From an uncultured Eubacteriales bacterium (GTDB taxonomy: Bacteria; Bacillota; Clostridia; Christensenellales; Aristaeellaceae), in the NCBI GenBank assembly GCA_902777335.1, contig CACYTF010000022.1, positions 1-44,043 of the forward strand: 44,043 nt of DNA. Direction: 5' to 3'. The translations under genes were made by a program, and so were the position numbers. Positions within the stretch are counted from its first letter, which is position 1; every line of letters starts with the position of its first letter. The notes under the pieces are model-generated. The model searched no databases. It was not told the DNA's origin and was given only the letters and a program-made list of their open reading frames with translations. Below are positions 16,005 through 25,332 of this stretch, in pieces.

Positions 16005-16907
16005 ATGGGATTATTCGATAAGATCAGAAGCGGTCTGCAAAAGACGCGCAACGCCTTCTCGGGGCGCATGGACGAGCTGGTGGAAAACTACCGGGACCTG
16101 GACGACGACTTCTTCGAGGACCTGACCGACATACTGATCATGGCCGACGTGGGCGTGCCCACGGCCGAGCTGGCGGTGGGCCGGCTGCGTCAGAAGTGCG
16201 AAAAGGAGAACATCGGCAATCCGCAAAAGGCCCGGGAAGCCCTGAAGGGCATACTCGCCGACATACTGTGGGCGGAGCCCATGAAGCTGACCAGCCCGAT
16301 GGTGCTGTTGATCATCGGCGTGAACGGCGTGGGCAAGACCACCTCCATCGGCAAGCTGGCCTCGCGGCTCAAGGCCATGGGCCGCCGGGTGATCATCTGC
16401 GCCGGCGACACCTTCCGCGCCGCGGCGGCGGACCAGCTGACCGTGTGGGCGGAGCGCGCCGACGTGCCCATCATCAAGCACCAGGAGGGCGCGGACCCCG
16501 CCGCCGTTGTGTTCGACGGCATACAGGCCGCCAAGGGCCGCCACGCCGACGTGCTGCTGGTGGACACCGCCGGGCGGCTGCACAACAAGGCCCACCTGAT
16601 GGAGGAGCTGAAGAAGATCAGCCGCGTGGTGGAGCGGGAGTTCCCCCAGGCCGCGCTGAACGCCCTGCTGGTCATCGACGCCACCACCGGCCAGAACGGC
16701 CTGGCCCAGGCGAAGGTTTTCAGCGAGGTGGCCAATTTAGAGGGCATCATACTGACCAAGCTGGACGGCACCGCCAAGGGCGGCATCGCCATCGCCATAC
16801 GCAACGAGCTGGGCCTGCCGGTGCGCTACATCGGCCTGGGCGAGCAGCTGGACGACATGCAGCCCTTCGACGCGAAGGAGTTCGTGAACGCCATATTCGG
16901 CGAATAA
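16005..16907 (+). CDS. ftsY: Signal recognition particle receptor FtsY
   Basis: This 300-residue SRP GTPase receptor guides co-translational membrane insertion together with Ffh. It has a short N-terminal amphipathic start, a helical N domain, then the G domain: P-loop GVNGVGKT (105-112), GDTFRAAAADQL (about 134-145), DTAGR (187-191), TKLD (251-254) followed by GTAKGG. It lacks the long acidic A domain of the E. coli protein, as is normal in Firmicutes. GGAGGTGGGAAT precedes the ATG, 16 bp after smc. Its position directly after smc is the common Firmicutes arrangement. Confidence 0.97.
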   Translation: MGLFDKIRSGLQKTRNAFSGRMDELVENYRDLDDDFFEDLTDILIMADVGVPTAELAVGRLRQKCEKENIGNPQKAREALKGILADILWAEPMKLTSPMVLLIIGVNGVGKTTSIGKLASRLKAMGRRVIICAGDTFRAAAADQLTVWAERADVPIIKHQEGADPAAVVFDGIQAAKGRHADVLLVDTAGRLHNKAHLMEELKKISRVVEREFPQAALNALLVIDATTGQNGLAQAKVFSEVANLEGIILTKLDGTAKGGIAIAIRNELGLPVRYIGLGEQLDDMQPFDAKEFVNAIFGE

Positions 16908-16926
16908 CGCACAGCGAGGGATAGCG

Positions 16927-18051
16927 ATGAACATCGACGAAAGGCTGAGGGCCATCATCGGCGGCTTTGACTTTCCGGGCACGCTGGCGGCCTGCGAGGC
17001 CATCAACACCGGCCACATCAACGCCACCTACCGGCTGCGCTTCGCGTTGCCCGGCGGCGGCGCGCGGGACTACGTGCTGCAGCGCATCAACACCTACGTG
17101 TTCAAAAAGCCCGACGAGGTCATGGAGAACATACGGCTCGTGACGGAGCACCTGTCCCGCGCCCTGGCGGCCCGGGGCACGGACCCCGAAAACCGGGTGC
17201 TTCACCTGGTGCCCGCCCGCGGCGGCGGCGCGATGATCGAGGACGGCGAGGGCGGCTTCTGGCGCGCCTACGACTTCATCACCCACGCCCACGCGGTGGA
17301 CCGGGTGGAGGGCCCCGACCAGTTCCGGGAGATCGGCCGGGCCTTTGGCGCGTTCCAGGCCATGCTGGCCGACTTCCCCATCGAGCGCCTGCACGACACC
17401 ATTCCCCGCTTCCACGACACCCGCAAGCGCCTGGGCGACTTTGAGCGCTCGGTGCGAAGCGACCCGCTGGGCCGCGCCGCGTCGGTGCCGCAGGAGGTCG
17501 AGGCGGTGCGCTCCCGGGGCGAGGCCATGTGCCGGATCGTCGAGATGATCGAGACCGGCGAAATCCCGCTGCGGGTCACCCACAACGACACCAAGATCAA
17601 CAACGTGATGCTGGACGTGGACACCGGCGAGGCGCTGTGCGTGATCGACCTGGACACGGTCATGGCGGGCTCGGCGCTGTACGACTTCGGCGACGCCATA
17701 CGCTACGGGGCCTGCACCGCCGCCGAGGACGAGACGGACCTTTCCAAGGTCACGCTGGACATCGACCTGTTCCGGGGCTTCACCGAGGGCTTCGTCTCCC
17801 AGACCGCGAACGGCCTGACCCGCACGGAGCTTGAAAACCTGCCCCTGGGCGCGCTGGTGATGACCTACGAGAACGGCCTGCGCTTCCTGGCCGACTACCT
17901 GGACGGCGACGTGTACTTCCACGTGGACTGGCCGGAGCACAACCTGGCCCGGGCCCGCTGTCAGCTGAAGCTGCTGTCGGAAATGGAGAAGCGCCGGAGT
18001 GAGATGGACGCCATCACACGCCGGCTGATCGACAAGTACACCGGAGGTTGA
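16927..18051 (+). CDS. APH-family small-molecule kinase (NahK-like)
   Basis: This 374-residue protein has the aminoglycoside phosphotransferase/choline kinase fold. The catalytic loop reads RVTHNDTKINNVML (about residues 216-230) and the metal-binding segment is CVIDLDTVMAGSALYDFGD (about 238-257). The pairing of HNDTKINN with IDLDT resembles N-acetylhexosamine 1-kinases of the NahK type, which phosphorylate GlcNAc/GalNAc at C1. The substrate here is not proven, and nearby genes give no sugar context. It starts 19 bp after ftsY with GAGGGATAGCG ahead and ends 7 bp before fumC, so all appear to be in one transcription unit. Drug resistance is unlikely given the hexosamine-kinase-like motifs. 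Confidence 0.75.
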   Translation: MNIDERLRAIIGGFDFPGTLAACEAINTGHINATYRLRFALPGGGARDYVLQRINTYVFKKPDEVMENIRLVTEHLSRALAARGTDPENRVLHLVPARGGGAMIEDGEGGFWRAYDFITHAHAVDRVEGPDQFREIGRAFGAFQAMLADFPIERLHDTIPRFHDTRKRLGDFERSVRSDPLGRAASVPQEVEAVRSRGEAMCRIVEMIETGEIPLRVTHNDTKINNVMLDVDTGEALCVIDLDTVMAGSALYDFGDAIRYGACTAAEDETDLSKVTLDIDLFRGFTEGFVSQTANGLTRTELENLPLGALVMTYENGLRFLADYLDGDVYFHVDWPEHNLARARCQLKLLSEMEKRRSEMDAITRRLIDKYTGG

Positions 18052-18058
18052 ACCCGCC

Positions 18059-19429
18059 ATGCAATACCGCGTCGAAAGGGATTCCATGGGCGAAATGCAG
18101 GTGCCCGCGGACCGGTACTGGGGCGCCCAGACCCAGCGCAGCCTGCAGAACTTCAAAATCGGCGGCGAGCGCATGCCGCTGGAGATCACCCGCGCCTTCG
18201 GCCTCCTCAAAAAGGCCGCGGCCATCGCCAACCGCCGGGTGCAGCCCCAGCGCATGACCGAGGAAAAGCTCAACGCCATCTGCGCCGCCTGCGACGAGGT
18301 GATCTCCGGCGCGCTGGACGGCCACTTCCCGCTGGTGGTGTGGCAGACCGGCAGCGGCACCCAGAGCAACATGAACGCCAACGAGGTCATCGCCAACCGG
18401 GGCAACGAGATCGCCGGAAGGAAGCTGCTGCACCCCAACGACGACGTGAACATGTCCCAGAGCAGCAACGACACCTTCCCCACCGCCATGCACATCGCGG
18501 CGGCGCTGGCCATCGAGGACAAGCTGCTGCCGGCGCTGGACCGGTTTATCGCCACGCTCAGGCGCCTGGAAGCGGAGAACGAAGGCGTGGTGAAGTCCGG
18601 CCGCACCCACCTGCAGGACGCCACGCCCATCCGCTTCAGCCAGGAGATCTCCGGCTGGCGCGGGCTGGTGGAGGGGCCCCGGGACATGCTGAAGGCGGCC
18701 CTGCCGGGGCTCGGGCGGCTGGCCCTGGGCGGCACCGCCGTGGGCACCGGGCTGAACGCCCCGGCGGGCTTTGACACCGCGGTGGCCGAGGCTGTCTCAG
18801 AACTGACGGGCAAGCCGTTTGTGACCGCGCCGAACAAGTTCAGCGCCCTCACCGGCAAGGACGAGCTGGTGTTCGCCCACGGCGCGCTGAAGGCGCTGGC
18901 CGCGAACCTGATGAAGATCGCCAACGACGTGCGCTGGCTGGCCTCCGGGCCCCGGTGCGGCCTGGGGGAGATCCGCATCCCTGAGAACGAGCCCGGCAGC
19001 AGCATCATGCCCGGCAAGGTGAACCCCACCCAGTGCGAGGCCATGACCATGGTGGCCGTGCAGGTGATGGCCAACGACGTGGCCGTGGGCCTGGCCGCCA
19101 GCCAGGGCAACTTCGAGCTGAACGTGTTCATGCCGGTGCTGATCTACAACTTCCTGCAGTCGGTGCGGCTGCTGGCGGACGGCGTGCGCTCGTTTGACGA
19201 GCACTGCGCGTCCGGCATCGCGGCCAACCGGGACAAGATGGCCCGCAACCTGCACGACAGCCTGATGCTGGTGACGGCGCTGAACCCCTACATCGGCTAC
19301 GACAACGCCGCGAAGACCGCCAAGCTGGCCTACGCGGAGAACCTGTCGCTGAAGGCGGCCTGCGTGAAGCTGGGCTTTTTGACCCCCGAGCGCTTCGACG
19401 CGGTGTTCCACCCGGAGGAAATGGCGTAG
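18059..19429 (+). CDS. fumC: Class II fumarate hydratase
   Basis: This 456-residue enzyme interconverts fumarate and malate without an iron-sulfur cluster. It contains VWQTGSGTQSNMNANEV (from about 94), SGRTHLQDATP with the catalytic His184, and the fumarase/aspartase signature GSSIMPGKVNP (313-323) carrying the mobile-loop catalytic serine. The family also holds aspartase. The TGSGT motif and overall sequence favour fumarase. GGAGG overlapping the end of the upstream kinase gene precedes the ATG. It is the last gene of the housekeeping run. Confidence 0.93.
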   Translation: MQYRVERDSMGEMQVPADRYWGAQTQRSLQNFKIGGERMPLEITRAFGLLKKAAAIANRRVQPQRMTEEKLNAICAACDEVISGALDGHFPLVVWQTGSGTQSNMNANEVIANRGNEIAGRKLLHPNDDVNMSQSSNDTFPTAMHIAAALAIEDKLLPALDRFIATLRRLEAENEGVVKSGRTHLQDATPIRFSQEISGWRGLVEGPRDMLKAALPGLGRLALGGTAVGTGLNAPAGFDTAVAEAVSELTGKPFVTAPNKFSALTGKDELVFAHGALKALAANLMKIANDVRWLASGPRCGLGEIRIPENEPGSSIMPGKVNPTQCEAMTMVAVQVMANDVAVGLAASQGNFELNVFMPVLIYNFLQSVRLLADGVRSFDEHCASGIAANRDKMARNLHDSLMLVTALNPYIGYDNAAKTAKLAYAENLSLKAACVKLGFLTPERFDAVFHPEEMA

Positions 19430-19485
19430 CGCGGCTTAACAAATCGCGACGACAATAAACACAATCTTCATATTTACCGAACCTT

Positions 19486-19519
19486 AACCGGAATGGAGTT
19501 GTACCCCATTCCGGTTTGT
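19486..19519 (+). terminator. Inverted repeat after fumC (weak terminator or operator)
   Basis: Perfect 11-bp arms AACCGGAATGG (19486-19496) and CCATTCCGGTT (19506-19516) enclose a 9-nt loop and are followed by TTGTTAT, a poor T tract. The structure overlaps the -35 of the next promoter, so it could equally be a regulator site. Confidence 0.55.
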
Positions 19520-19527
19520 TATATAGT
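19499..19527 (+). promoter_or_regulatory. Possible promoter of the peptide importer operon
   Basis: TTGTAC (19499-19504), a 17-bp spacer and TATAGT (19522-19527) lie 38 bp before the binding-protein start. The -35 is weak and lies within the inverted repeat at 19486-19516, which is suggestive of regulation. Confidence 0.45.
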
Positions 19528-19565
19528 ATGATTGAAAATTTGTTTTCACCATGGAGGTACTGTCA

Positions 19566-21158
19566 ATGAAGAAACTGCTTTCCCTGATGATCGCGCTGAC
19601 GCTGGCGCTGGCCGCGCTGGTTCCCGCCGCCGTGGCCGAGGACGGCGCCGACAACTGGCTGCACATTTTCCTGTCGGAAGACCCGGAGACCCTGGACGTG
19701 CAGATGACCTCCGACAGCTACACCATTCCGCTGAACTGCTTTGACCGCCTGGTGGAGACCGACACCGTGGACGGCGTGGCCCAGATCATCCCCGGCCTGG
19801 CCGACAGCTGGGAGGTTTCCGAGGACGGCCTGACCTACACCTTCCACCTGCATGCGGGCGTCACCTTCCACAACGGCGACCCGCTGACCGCCGACGACGT
19901 GGTGTTCACCGTCAACCGCATGATGGAGCACGACCGCGCCGCCAGCAACTACGACATCTACGAGGGCATCGTCGTGGGCGCCGCCGAGTGCCGCAGCGGC
20001 GAGGCCGACAGCGTGTCCGGCGTGACCGCCGTGGACGATCTCACCGTTCAGTTCAAGCTCGTCAAGCCCTGCTCCTCGTTCCTCAGCCGCCTGGCCACCC
20101 CCGGCGGGAGCATCTTCAACCGCGAGAGCACCGAGGGCGCGGACGACTTCGGCGTGAACCCCGCCGTGTGCTTCGGCACGGGCCCCTTCCAGATCACCGA
20201 TTGGGAGCTGGGCAGCAAGATCAAGGTCGTCGCCAACCCCAACTACTTCAAGGGCGCGCCGCAGATCGACGGCATCGAGATGTTCATCGTGTCCGACCCC
20301 GACACCCAGCGCCTGATGTTTGAAAACGGCCAGGTGGACGTGTTCAACTTCGACTACGCCGAGAGCCAGCTGCAGTGGTTCAAGGACAACGGCTACGAGG
20401 ATCAGATCGTGTCCGGCAGCCGCGCCGGCACCTACTACTTCATGTTCAACACCGCCATCGAGCCGCTGAACAACCCCGACGTGCGCAAGGCGCTGCAGAT
20501 GGCCGTGAACCGCCAGCTGATACTGGACCAGATCTACGGCGGCGAGGGCCACGTGCTGTCCACCTTCATCCCCCAGGGCGTGCTGAGCTACAACCCGGAC
20601 GCCGAGGAGATCCCCTACGATCCCGACGGGGCCAAGGCGCTGCTGGCTGAGGCGGGCTACGCCGACGGCTTCGACATGCAGCTGGCCGTGTCCTCCGATT
20701 CCGAGACCGCCCGCAGGATCTGCAAGACCCTGTCCAGCTTCTTCGGCAAGATCGGCGTGCGCGCCACCATCGCCGAATACGACGACGCCACCTACAAGGA
20801 CATCCGCCACACCGGCGAGCTGCCCAGCTACTACGGCGTGTGGAGCGCGGACTACAACGACCCGGACAACTTCCTGGACACGTTCTTCGCCCGCCGCAAC
20901 ACCGTGGGCCGCTCCATCAACTACGACAACGAGGAGATCCTGAACCTGATTGACGAGGCCCAGGGCATGATCGACTTTGACGCGCGCATGGCCGCCTATC
21001 AGAAGATCGATCAGGCCGTGGTCCACGACGACGCGGTCACCCTGCCGCTGTACCAGCGCAACCACCTGTTCTGCCTGAACCCCCGGGTCCACGGCTTCAA
21101 GGTGTCCTGGAACGGCTGGAGCGATATGAGCTTCTATCCCATCAGCCTGGAAGGCTGA
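19566..21158 (+). CDS. ABC importer substrate-binding protein, peptide type (SBP family 5)
   Basis: This 530-residue extracellular solute-binding protein of the Opp/Dpp class has an N-terminal signal peptide, MKKLLSLMIALTLALAALVP, with a likely signal peptidase I site after AVA. There is no lipobox cysteine. Family features are the early ETLDVQMTSDSY region, LTYTFHLHAGVTFHNGDPLTADDVVFT, and a C-terminal VTLPLYQRNH. The start is ATG at 19566, with GGAGGT at 19553-19558; an upstream in-frame ATG at 19551 overlaps that site. It heads a five-gene operon with two permeases and two ATPases. The ligand is probably a di- or oligopeptide, but metal or glycoside ligands occur in the family. Confidence 0.9.
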   Translation: MKKLLSLMIALTLALAALVPAAVAEDGADNWLHIFLSEDPETLDVQMTSDSYTIPLNCFDRLVETDTVDGVAQIIPGLADSWEVSEDGLTYTFHLHAGVTFHNGDPLTADDVVFTVNRMMEHDRAASNYDIYEGIVVGAAECRSGEADSVSGVTAVDDLTVQFKLVKPCSSFLSRLATPGGSIFNRESTEGADDFGVNPAVCFGTGPFQITDWELGSKIKVVANPNYFKGAPQIDGIEMFIVSDPDTQRLMFENGQVDVFNFDYAESQLQWFKDNGYEDQIVSGSRAGTYYFMFNTAIEPLNNPDVRKALQMAVNRQLILDQIYGGEGHVLSTFIPQGVLSYNPDAEEIPYDPDGAKALLAEAGYADGFDMQLAVSSDSETARRICKTLSSFFGKIGVRATIAEYDDATYKDIRHTGELPSYYGVWSADYNDPDNFLDTFFARRNTVGRSINYDNEEILNLIDEAQGMIDFDARMAAYQKIDQAVVHDDAVTLPLYQRNHLFCLNPRVHGFKVSWNGWSDMSFYPISLEG

Positions 21159-21175
21159 CGCCACTATCCCGGACA

Positions 21176-21266
21176 ACTGGCAGTGGACAGTAGTTTGACT
21201 GCTGTCCACTGTGCTATTACTCCCCGTCCCATACTCCTCACTCCTAACTCCTCACTCCTCACTTCC
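21176..21266 (+). repeat. Heptanucleotide tandem repeat block
   Basis: Bases 21232-21266 are consecutive 7-bp units (TACTCCT, CACTCCT, AACTCCT, CACTCCT, CACTTCC). The 7-bp phase can be followed, more weakly, back to 21176 through the stem-loop. It fills the gap between the binding-protein and permease genes of one operon. No ORF is present. Confidence 0.65.
21181..21211 (+). promoter_or_regulatory. Intercistronic stem-loop after the binding-protein gene
   Basis: CAGTGGACAG (21181-21190) and CTGTCCACTG (21202-21211) form a perfect 10-bp stem with an 11-nt loop and no T run. It lies 22 bp after the stop. It is a likely 3'-end stabiliser or partial attenuator giving more binding protein than permease; this is inference. 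Confidence 0.6.
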
Positions 21267-21277
21267 CGGAGGCCATC

Positions 21278-22189
21278 ATGGCAAAGCACATCGTCAAGCG
21301 CGTACTGATCACCATTCCGGTGCTGATCGGCATGGTGCTGGTCATATTCTTCATGCTCAACGTGGTGCCGGGCGATCCGGTCACGGTGATGATGCGCGAG
21401 CACGTCAAGGAGGATCTGATCGGCCGCCTTCGCCAGAGCATGCACCTGGACGACCCGTTTTTCGTGCGCTTCTTCCGCTACATCTGGGACGCGCTGCACG
21501 GCGACCTGGGCATCAGCTGGAAGCTGAACCGCCCCGTCACCGCCCTGATCGCAGGCGCCTTTCCCTGCACGCTGAAGCTGGCCGTGGCGTCGTCGCTGTT
21601 CTCCTGGATCATGGGCATACCGGTGGGCATCGTGTCCGCGGTGAAGAAGAACTCGCTGATCGACCACCTGAGCATGGGCATATCGCTGTTCGGCGTGTCG
21701 ATGCCGGTATTCTGGGTGGCGCTGATATTGCAGAACACGTTCAAGAACGTGCTGCCCGTCTCCGGGATAGAGAGCTGGCGCAGCTACATACTGCCCACGG
21801 TGGTGCTGGGCTGGTCGTCGGCGGGGCGCATCGCCCGGCTGACGCGCTCGAACCTGCTGGAGGTGCTGCGCAACGACTACATCCGCACCGCCCGCTCCAA
21901 GGGCCTGTCCCCCTTCTCCGTCATCACCCGCCACGCGCTGAAGAACGCGCTGATCCCCGTGGTCACCATGATGGCGATACAGATCTCGTCGCTGCTGTCC
22001 GGCGCGGCCATCACCGAGTCGGTGTTCGCCATCCCCGGCGTGGGCAGCCTGGCCGTCAGCGCCATCAAGAACCGCGACATGCCGCTTTTGCAGGGCACGG
22101 TGATCTTCACGGCCATACTGATCATCGGCGGCAACCTGGTGGCGGACGTGCTGTATTCCGTGATCGACCCGCGCATTCGCGTGGAGTAA
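21278..22189 (+). CDS. Peptide-type ABC permease (DppB/OppB family)
   Basis: This 303-residue inner-membrane permease has about six TM helices. The start MAKHIVKRVLITIPVLIGMV, the following NVVPGDP and the LRQSMHLDDPF segment are characteristic of DppB/OppB. The cytoplasmic EAA loop reads NDYIRTARSKGLSPFSVITR and contacts the ATPases. It pairs with the DppC-like permease 13 bp downstream. The ribosome site CCCGGAGG is immediately after the heptamer repeat block, so that repeat forms part of the mRNA leader of this gene. Confidence 0.94.
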   Translation: MAKHIVKRVLITIPVLIGMVLVIFFMLNVVPGDPVTVMMREHVKEDLIGRLRQSMHLDDPFFVRFFRYIWDALHGDLGISWKLNRPVTALIAGAFPCTLKLAVASSLFSWIMGIPVGIVSAVKKNSLIDHLSMGISLFGVSMPVFWVALILQNTFKNVLPVSGIESWRSYILPTVVLGWSSAGRIARLTRSNLLEVLRNDYIRTARSKGLSPFSVITRHALKNALIPVVTMMAIQISSLLSGAAITESVFAIPGVGSLAVSAIKNRDMPLLQGTVIFTAILIIGGNLVADVLYSVIDPRIRVE

Positions 22190-22202
22190 GGGCGGTGGGA
22201 AC

Positions 22203-23114
22203 ATGAAAAAGACCTTCAAGGATCGGTACACCGCCAAGCTCTCCGCGCAGATCGCCGAATCGGAGATCCAGAGCGATGTGGGCGTGTTCAAGAGCATACT
22301 GAACATGCTGCGGGTGAACCGGGCCGCGCTGCTGGGGCTCATCGTGATCGTGCTGATCGCGCTGACGGCCCTGGCCGCGCCGCTGATCACCCGCTACGAC
22401 CCCAACGAGATCGACCTGGCCAGCATGAACGAGCCGCCCTCCGCCGAGCACTGGTTCGGCACCGACGACCTGGGCCAGGACGTGTTCACCCGCGTGGTGT
22501 ACGGCGGCCGCATATCGCTGATGATCGGCTTTGTGCCCTCGGTGATCTCGCTGGTGCTGGGCACGCTGCTGGGCCTGATGGCGGGCTACATGGGCAAGCG
22601 CGTGGACGCGGTCATCATGCGCCTGGCGGACGTTGTGCTGGCGTACCCGTCGCTGCTGTTGGCCATGGTGGTGATGTACACGCTGGGCGCGTCCATACTG
22701 AACATGTTCATCGCGCTGTCGGTCATCAACTGGGCCGGCACCGCCCGCGTGGTGCGGGCGCAGACCCTGTCGCTGAAGGAGAAGGAGTTCGTGGAGGCCG
22801 CCCGGTCCATGGGCGTGTCCCGCTGGATGATCGTGCTGCGGCACATACTGCCCAACTGCGTGCCCAACCTGATCGTACTGTTCACGCTGGACATCCCCGG
22901 CGCCATCATGTGGGAGAGCAGCATGAGCTTTCTGGGCGTGGGCGACCCCAACGCCGCCAGCTGGGGCCTGATGGTCAGCCAGGGCAAGGGCTACGCCTAC
23001 ATGTGCCCGTGGCTGATCCTGGCGCCGGGCCTGGCGATACTGATCACCGTGATGGCCTTCAACTTCCTGGGCGACGGCCTGCGCGACGCGATCGACCCGT
23101 ACATGAAGACCTGA
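22203..23114 (+). CDS. Peptide-type ABC permease (DppC/OppC family)
   Basis: This 303-residue permease has a cytoplasmic N-terminus, TM1 at about 38-60, and the family-typical periplasmic-side motif PPSAEHWFGTDDLGQDVFTR. Further TM helices surround the EAA loop EFVEAARSMGVSRWMIVLRH. It forms the heterodimeric channel with the upstream permease. The ribosome site is GGTGGGAAC. The length is typical. Confidence 0.94.
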   Translation: MKKTFKDRYTAKLSAQIAESEIQSDVGVFKSILNMLRVNRAALLGLIVIVLIALTALAAPLITRYDPNEIDLASMNEPPSAEHWFGTDDLGQDVFTRVVYGGRISLMIGFVPSVISLVLGTLLGLMAGYMGKRVDAVIMRLADVVLAYPSLLLAMVVMYTLGASILNMFIALSVINWAGTARVVRAQTLSLKEKEFVEAARSMGVSRWMIVLRHILPNCVPNLIVLFTLDIPGAIMWESSMSFLGVGDPNAASWGLMVSQGKGYAYMCPWLILAPGLAILITVMAFNFLGDGLRDAIDPYMKT

Positions 23115-23126
23115 CGGAGGCAGCGC

Positions 23127-24124
<998 letters not shown>

Positions 24125-24128
<4 letters not shown>

Positions 24129-25075
24129 GCGCGCTTTTGAGGGCCGAGCACCTGGTCAAGGAATTCCCCGCGAAGGGCGGCGTGGTCCACGCGGTGTCGG
24201 ACGTGTCGTTTGCCATCGAGGCGGGCGAGACGCTGGGCCTGGTGGGCGAATCCGGCTGCGGCAAGTCCACGCTGGGCAAGCTGCTGCTGGACCTGATTCC
24301 CCCCACCTCCGGCAAGGTCTGGTTCAAGGACCAGGACCTGTCCCTGCTTCGGGGCGAGCCGCTGCGCGCGCTGCGCCGCGGCATGCAGATGATCTTCCAG
24401 GACCCCTACGCCTCGCTGGACCCGCGCATGTCCGTGGGCCGCATCATCATGGAGCCGCTGAACGCCCACCGCGTGGGCGCGAGCCGCCGCGAGCGCGCCG
24501 ACATGGTGCGCGCGCTGATGGAGCGCGTGGGCCTGCGTCCCGAGTTCTACAACCGCTACCCCCACCAGTTCTCCGGCGGCCAGCGCCAGCGCATCGGCAT
24601 CGCCCGGGCCCTGGCCCTGAACCCGGAGCTGATCATCTGCGACGAGCCGGTGAGCGCGCTGGACGTGTCGATCCAGGCGCAGATTTTAAACCTGCTCAGC
24701 GACCTGCAGGCCCAGTCGCACCTGACCTATCTGTTCATCTCCCACGATCTGAACGTGGTGCGCTACCTGTCCGACCGGGTGATCGTGATGTTCCTGGGCC
24801 AGATCTGCGAGCTGTCCGGCACCGAGGCGCTCTACGCCGCGCCGCGCCACCCCTACACCCGCTTCCTGCTGGACGCGGTGCCCCAGCCCGACCCCAACCG
24901 CCGGGACGAGGCCCGCGCCATGCTCACCGGCGAAGTCTCCAGCCCCGTCAACCCGCCCGCCGGCTGCCGCTTCCACCCCCGCTGCCCCTACGCCGACGAC
25001 AGGTGCCGCCGGGAGCCGCCGCAGCTTACAGAGCTGGAGCCCGGAAGGCTGTGCGCCTGCCACCACCCGTTATAA
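24125..25075 (+). CDS. Peptide-type ABC transporter ATPase (DppF/OppF family)
   Basis: This 316-residue second ATPase has Walker [10 protein letters not shown] (41-49), signature [14 protein letters not shown], Walker [13 protein letters not shown] and H-loop FISHDLNVV. The C-terminal extension contains [14 protein letters not shown]. The GTG start at 24125 overlaps the stop of the upstream ATPase gene, with GGGAGGTGAG ahead. It is the last gene of the operon and is followed immediately by a bidirectional terminator whose first base is the last base of the stop codon. Confidence 0.95.
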
Positions 25076-25117
25076 CCCAACAAAAAACCGCGCCACAGGC
25101 GCGGTTTTTTGTTGGGT
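25075..25117. terminator. Bidirectional intrinsic terminator
   Basis: Perfect 20-bp arms (25075-25094 and 25098-25117) flank ACA. The stem core CCGCGCC/GGCGCGG is flanked by six As and six Ts, so it can stop transcription on both strands: the peptide-importer operon from the left and the pectin cluster from the right. Confidence 0.92.
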
Positions 25118-25142
25118 CATCGTGCGGCAGGCAGAGGAGTTC

Positions 25143-25286
25143 CCCCTCTCCGCCCTTCGGGCACCTCTCCCCCTCACGGGGGCGAGGCAAGGGGGATAAG
25201 CGCGAGATTCGAGGTTAGCACATCCGCGCGGCAGCCTTGGCTCGCCCCGGTGACGGGGAGAGCTGGCGCGCAGCGCCTGAGAGGGG
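25143..25286. repeat. MITE-like element with about 50-bp inverted ends
   Basis: The left end (25143-25192) and the right end (25235-25286, inverted) are homologous. Each contains CCCCTCTC, a small hairpin, a second CCCC/GGGG hairpin, then GGCGAGSCAAGG. They flank a 42-bp core with GAGGTTAGCAC. The right end plus core matches, in inverted orientation, the 61-bp units at 1-260. There is no ORF encoding a transposase. It lies between the terminator and the convergent permease gene. No clear target-site duplication was seen. Confidence 0.75.
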
Positions 25287-25332
25287 TCTCCCACAAGAAA
25301 ACGTAAAGCGCCTCTTTGTTGGGCGGGAACGC

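Noticed and set aside
16927..18051. Aminoglycoside resistance gene
   Set aside because: The family fold is shared, but the HNDTKINN and IDLDTVMAGS motifs and the housekeeping context fit a hexosamine-type kinase better.
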